In this document: in pieces, positions 61,197-64,000 of the stretch
Layout: the number at the start of each line of letters is the position of its first letter
Numbering within the stretch: position 1 is the stretch's first letter
The notes under the pieces: model-generated
What the model was told of the DNA's origin: nothing
Database searches by the model: none
What the model saw: only the letters and a program-made list of their open reading frames with translations
NCBI GenBank assembly: GCA_020635995.1
Contig: JACJYS010000004.1
Location: 238,452 to 302,451, forward strand
DNA: 64,000 nt
Source: Chitinophagales bacterium
Lineage (GTDB): Bacteria; Bacteroidota; Bacteroidia; Chitinophagales; UBA8649
Reading direction: 5' to 3'
Program-made: the position numbers and the translations under genes

Positions 61197-64000
61197 ATGA
61201 TGAAAAAAATACTTTTCTTATTAATTATTAGTTTTGTTAGTTTAGCTGTTTTTGGACAAAATTTTAATATGTCTAATGCCACAGTAAATGTAGATTGTAC
61301 AACAGGAGGTACTTTATTTGATAGTGGGGGAAATGGTAGCACATATAGTAATAATGAAAATTTTGTTATAACAATATGTCCAGGCTCTCCAGGTTTTGGA
61401 GTATTTACAACAATGGATGTAATGGATATAGCTACTGGAGATCAAATTATGGTATATAATGGTAATTCCACCGCAGCACCTACATACCCTGACATGCCCC
61501 TTGATGAAAATACAAATTATGGTAATGGAGCACAATTTCAATCAACCGTAAGCAATACAAGTGGATGTTTAACTTTTGAATTTATTTCTAATGGGGATGG
61601 TACAGTTGGAAATTTTGAATTCGGCTTAAGTTGTGAACCAAGATGTCAAGAAGTTATTTCTTATATCGGATTTGCAGATCCTGATACTGTACATGAAAAT
61701 GGAGAAGTTTATATTAATATCTGTCCTGGAGATACCTTAGATATTTCTGGAAATGCAAATTTCCCTGAGAATAATACTGAATACGCTCAAAGTGAAGCAA
61801 CCTCAATTTTCTCTTGGAATTGGGGAGATAATACACCTAATGAAACAGGGCAAAATCAAACACATTATTACCCCGCACCTGGAGGATATTTATTAACCTT
61901 AAATGTTGAGGATATTAATGGTTGTATTAATTATCAAGACCAAGTTATTAAAGTTAGAGTTGCTCCCGAACCAATTTTTGATACACTAGTACCAGATACA
62001 ACTCTTTGTCTAAACGGAATTGATACTTTAACCGCTAGACCTTTGGGAGAGCTTCTAGTAACTGGAGATTATATCATTGGAGATACTCAATTTTTTCAGC
62101 CACCATTGTTTAGTGGAGACTCAATTTTTTTACCTGACGGTAATGGTGCTGGATATAATACTTCAGTAAACATCTCTAGTTTCCCTTCAAATGCAACTAT
62201 TCAAAACTGTGGAGACATTCTTGAGGTTTGTATTAATATGGAACATTCCTATTTAGGAGATTTAGAAATCTCGTTAACCTGCCCTAGTGGTCAAACAGCC
62301 ATATTAAAAGAATATCCTGGCGGTGGTGGGACTTATCTAGGAAATGCCTTAGATGATGGCACTACAAATCCAGGTCAAGGTCTTGAATATTGTTTTAGTC
62401 CTGCAGGTACAGGTTTACTAGTAAATGGTCCAACCCAAGCAGGAACTTTATCAGTTGGGCAAACTAAAGTTCCAGGTTTATATGCTCCTGTAGACCCATT
62501 TACTACATTTGTAGGATGTCCTATAAATGGACAATGGACCCTTAATATTACAGACAATCTAACCATAGATAATGGATATATCTTCAACTGGCAACTAAAC
62601 TTTGACCAATGTCAATATCCTCAAATTGATTCATTTTATATGATATATGGATTAGGACATTGGGAACCTCACCAAATGATAACAGGTATTAATGTTGATT
62701 CCAATAGTATTATTGTGGAGCCTGATACGCTTGGGGTACATACGCTTACTTATGTTATTGAAGACCAATTTGGCTGTAAATATTCCAATGACTACAACGT
62801 ACTTGTAGAAGGCTTTGATGTAATTGCAAATCCTCAAGACACCACTATCTGCGAAGGTGAATCAGTACAACTAAATGCTACCGTAGATGGCGAAACCATA
62901 ACTTGCGAAACTGATTATTTAGTTTATGAAATACCTTACAATAAAGAAGAAGGTACATTAATACCTTTTAATTTTTCTAATGCTAATAATGGAGCTAGCC
63001 AAGCTATAACTATGCCGTTCCCATTTAGGTTTTATTGTGCTAATTCAACAAGTGTAAGAGCCTATACTGATGGCTACATATCATTTTTAAACACAGGAGC
63101 ATCTATACCTAATAATGCTCCGTTTCCTACTGCCGTTATGCCTAATAGTTTAATTGCTTTAATGTGGGACGATTTAGTAGATTCCGCTTCAGCAAGTGGT
63201 TACTTCGTTTCGGGTACTGCTCCTTACAGAAAAATGGTTATTGATTTTGACTTAGTTCATAATGGAGGCACTCCCGCTACAGAACCCGTTAAAGGACAAA
63301 TCATACTGTACGAAACAACCAATATGATTGATATTTTATGTGAAAACTGTCAACAAGATGCTGATGACCCTACCGCCAGCCAAGGAATGGAAAACTTTAC
63401 CGGTGCTTATGGAAGTTTTACCCCTGGAAGAAATAGTGGTGCTTGGTCGGCTACAAATAGTGCTTGGCGTTATTACCCTCAAAGTAGTTTAAATACTGAT
63501 TACACCGTATTTTGGACACCTAATGCAACATTAGTGGGAGATTCTACGCAAGCTCCCTTTGCTACTCCTTTAGCTACTACAGATTATATTGTGGATATAA
63601 AAAGAAATGATAATAGTTGTAATTATAAAGACACCGTAACAGTTAATGTTATCCCTCATTTTTCATACAATTTTGCCAACGATACATCTATCTGTTCAGG
63701 GCAAAGTGTACAACTTAATGTTACAGGCAATGCCACAAATATAGCTTGGACACCAAATGACGGAACTATTAATGATACCACTATTTTTAATCCTACTATT
63801 ACTCCCGATTCAAGTTCGGCTTACTACGCTTTGCTTGATTCTGCCGGCTACTGCCCTACTTTAGATACGGTAAATATCCTGTTTATAGAACAAGTAATTG
63901 TTGATACCACTATAGTAACTAATCCCCCTTGTAATGGAGCTGCTTCTATTGAAATAATATTAGATACTGCCAGTTCTCCTGCTCAATTTTCAATAGATGG
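61197..64000 (+). CDS. Large secreted multidomain protein (partial, runs off the window)
   Basis: At least 934 codons are open from the ATG at 61197 (a second ATG follows directly) with no stop by position 64000. A signal peptide ends near VFGQ. Domains in order: a CUB-like domain (about 22-145), a PKD domain (about 200-245, SWNWGDNTPNETGQNQTHYYPAPGGYLLTLNVED), a proprotein-convertase P-type domain (about 335-475, DLEISLTCPSGQTAIL ... GQWTLNITDN), and a long region of Ig-like beta repeats with IANPQDTTICEGESVQLNA and DTSICSGQSVQLNV. A SprB-like unit starts at the window edge (NPPCNGAASIEIILD). It is probably surface-exported like its neighbour, but the sorting domain is out of view. Confidence 0.85.
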   Translation, partial: MMKKILFLLIISFVSLAVFGQNFNMSNATVNVDCTTGGTLFDSGGNGSTYSNNENFVITICPGSPGFGVFTTMDVMDIATGDQIMVYNGNSTAAPTYPDMPLDENTNYGNGAQFQSTVSNTSGCLTFEFISNGDGTVGNFEFGLSCEPRCQEVISYIGFADPDTVHENGEVYINICPGDTLDISGNANFPENNTEYAQSEATSIFSWNWGDNTPNETGQNQTHYYPAPGGYLLTLNVEDINGCINYQDQVIKVRVAPEPIFDTLVPDTTLCLNGIDTLTARPLGELLVTGDYIIGDTQFFQPPLFSGDSIFLPDGNGAGYNTSVNISSFPSNATIQNCGDILEVCINMEHSYLGDLEISLTCPSGQTAILKEYPGGGGTYLGNALDDGTTNPGQGLEYCFSPAGTGLLVNGPTQAGTLSVGQTKVPGLYAPVDPFTTFVGCPINGQWTLNITDNLTIDNGYIFNWQLNFDQCQYPQIDSFYMIYGLGHWEPHQMITGINVDSNSIIVEPDTLGVHTLTYVIEDQFGCKYSNDYNVLVEGFDVIANPQDTTICEGESVQLNATVDGETITCETDYLVYEIPYNKEEGTLIPFNFSNANNGASQAITMPFPFRFYCANSTSVRAYTDGYISFLNTGASIPNNAPFPTAVMPNSLIALMWDDLVDSASASGYFVSGTAPYRKMVIDFDLVHNGGTPATEPVKGQIILYETTNMIDILCENCQQDADDPTASQGMENFTGAYGSFTPGRNSGAWSATNSAWRYYPQSSLNTDYTVFWTPNATLVGDSTQAPFATPLATTDYIVDIKRNDNSCNYKDTVTVNVIPHFSYNFANDTSICSGQSVQLNVTGNATNIAWTPNDGTINDTTIFNPTITPDSSSAYYALLDSAGYCPTLDTVNILFIEQVIVDTTIVTNPPCNGAASIEIILDTASSPAQFSID

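Overview
The window looks like a chromosomal segment of a low-GC Bacteroidota bacterium, probably in or near the Flavobacteriales. The evidence is: type IX secretion (T9SS) sorting domains of type A and type B; SprB-type repeats; DUF1501/DUF1800, DUF5689 and TonB-receptor proteins; many upstream regions with the Bacteroidota -7 box TAnnTTTG; and a miaB / sigma-54 activator / lptE / TPR protein / secG / groES-groEL order typical of the phylum. No lineage assignment finer than this is possible from the sequence alone.

Layout. 0-5.3 kb: biotin genes (bioA cut by the window edge, bioB) around thymidine kinase, then an M42 aminopeptidase and a UbiA-like membrane protein. 5.3-12.3 kb: two leftward groups of secreted T9SS-type proteins, including a DUF1800-DUF1501-discoidin-helical protein operon. 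12.4-21.6 kb: a leftward housekeeping block running from miaB to groEL, interrupted after miaB by a compact ATPase + PIN-like nuclease pair that carries its own terminator. 21.8-26.3 kb: signal peptidase I, a MntA/HepT toxin-antitoxin pair, tRNA-Arg(ACG), a YoeB-type pair, a spermidine-synthase-like methyltransferase, a MerR regulator and an NlpC/P60 hydrolase. 26.4-31.7 kb: two glycosyltransferases, ribBA and bifunctional ftcD, all leftward. 31.9-36.7 kb: a fatty-acid desaturase, a metallo-beta-lactamase-fold hydrolase, a DUF151 nuclease-domain protein and a nucleoside transporter with a lipoprotein-like N-terminus.

36.8-40.2 kb is leuS, and it is the most striking gene here. An in-frame, GC-rich-repeat-bounded cassette encoding a DUF559 (Vsr-like, PD-(D/E)XK) endonuclease domain sits inside the CP1 editing domain of leucyl-tRNA synthetase. 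40.2-47.6 kb holds an OmpA-like protein, a DUF5689 lipoprotein and TonB receptor pair, and a divergent secreted nuclease fused to thrombospondin-3 and OmpA domains; together these suggest surface scavenging of nucleic acids or phosphoesters. After scpB, 48.1-53.3 kb is an accessory island. In it, a two-gene membrane/coiled-coil system is broken by an IS1634-family element (with a 212-213 bp target duplication and an internal stop in its transposase) and by an IS4-family element; an attC-like palindrome and dispersed repeats are also present. 53.3-64 kb carries monomeric isocitrate dehydrogenase and two giant surface proteins, the second running off the window.

Most genes are ordinary housekeeping or cell-surface genes. 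The accessory signals are concentrated in four places: the ATPase/PIN-like pair, the toxin-antitoxin/tRNA cluster, the leuS insertion and the 48-53 kb island.
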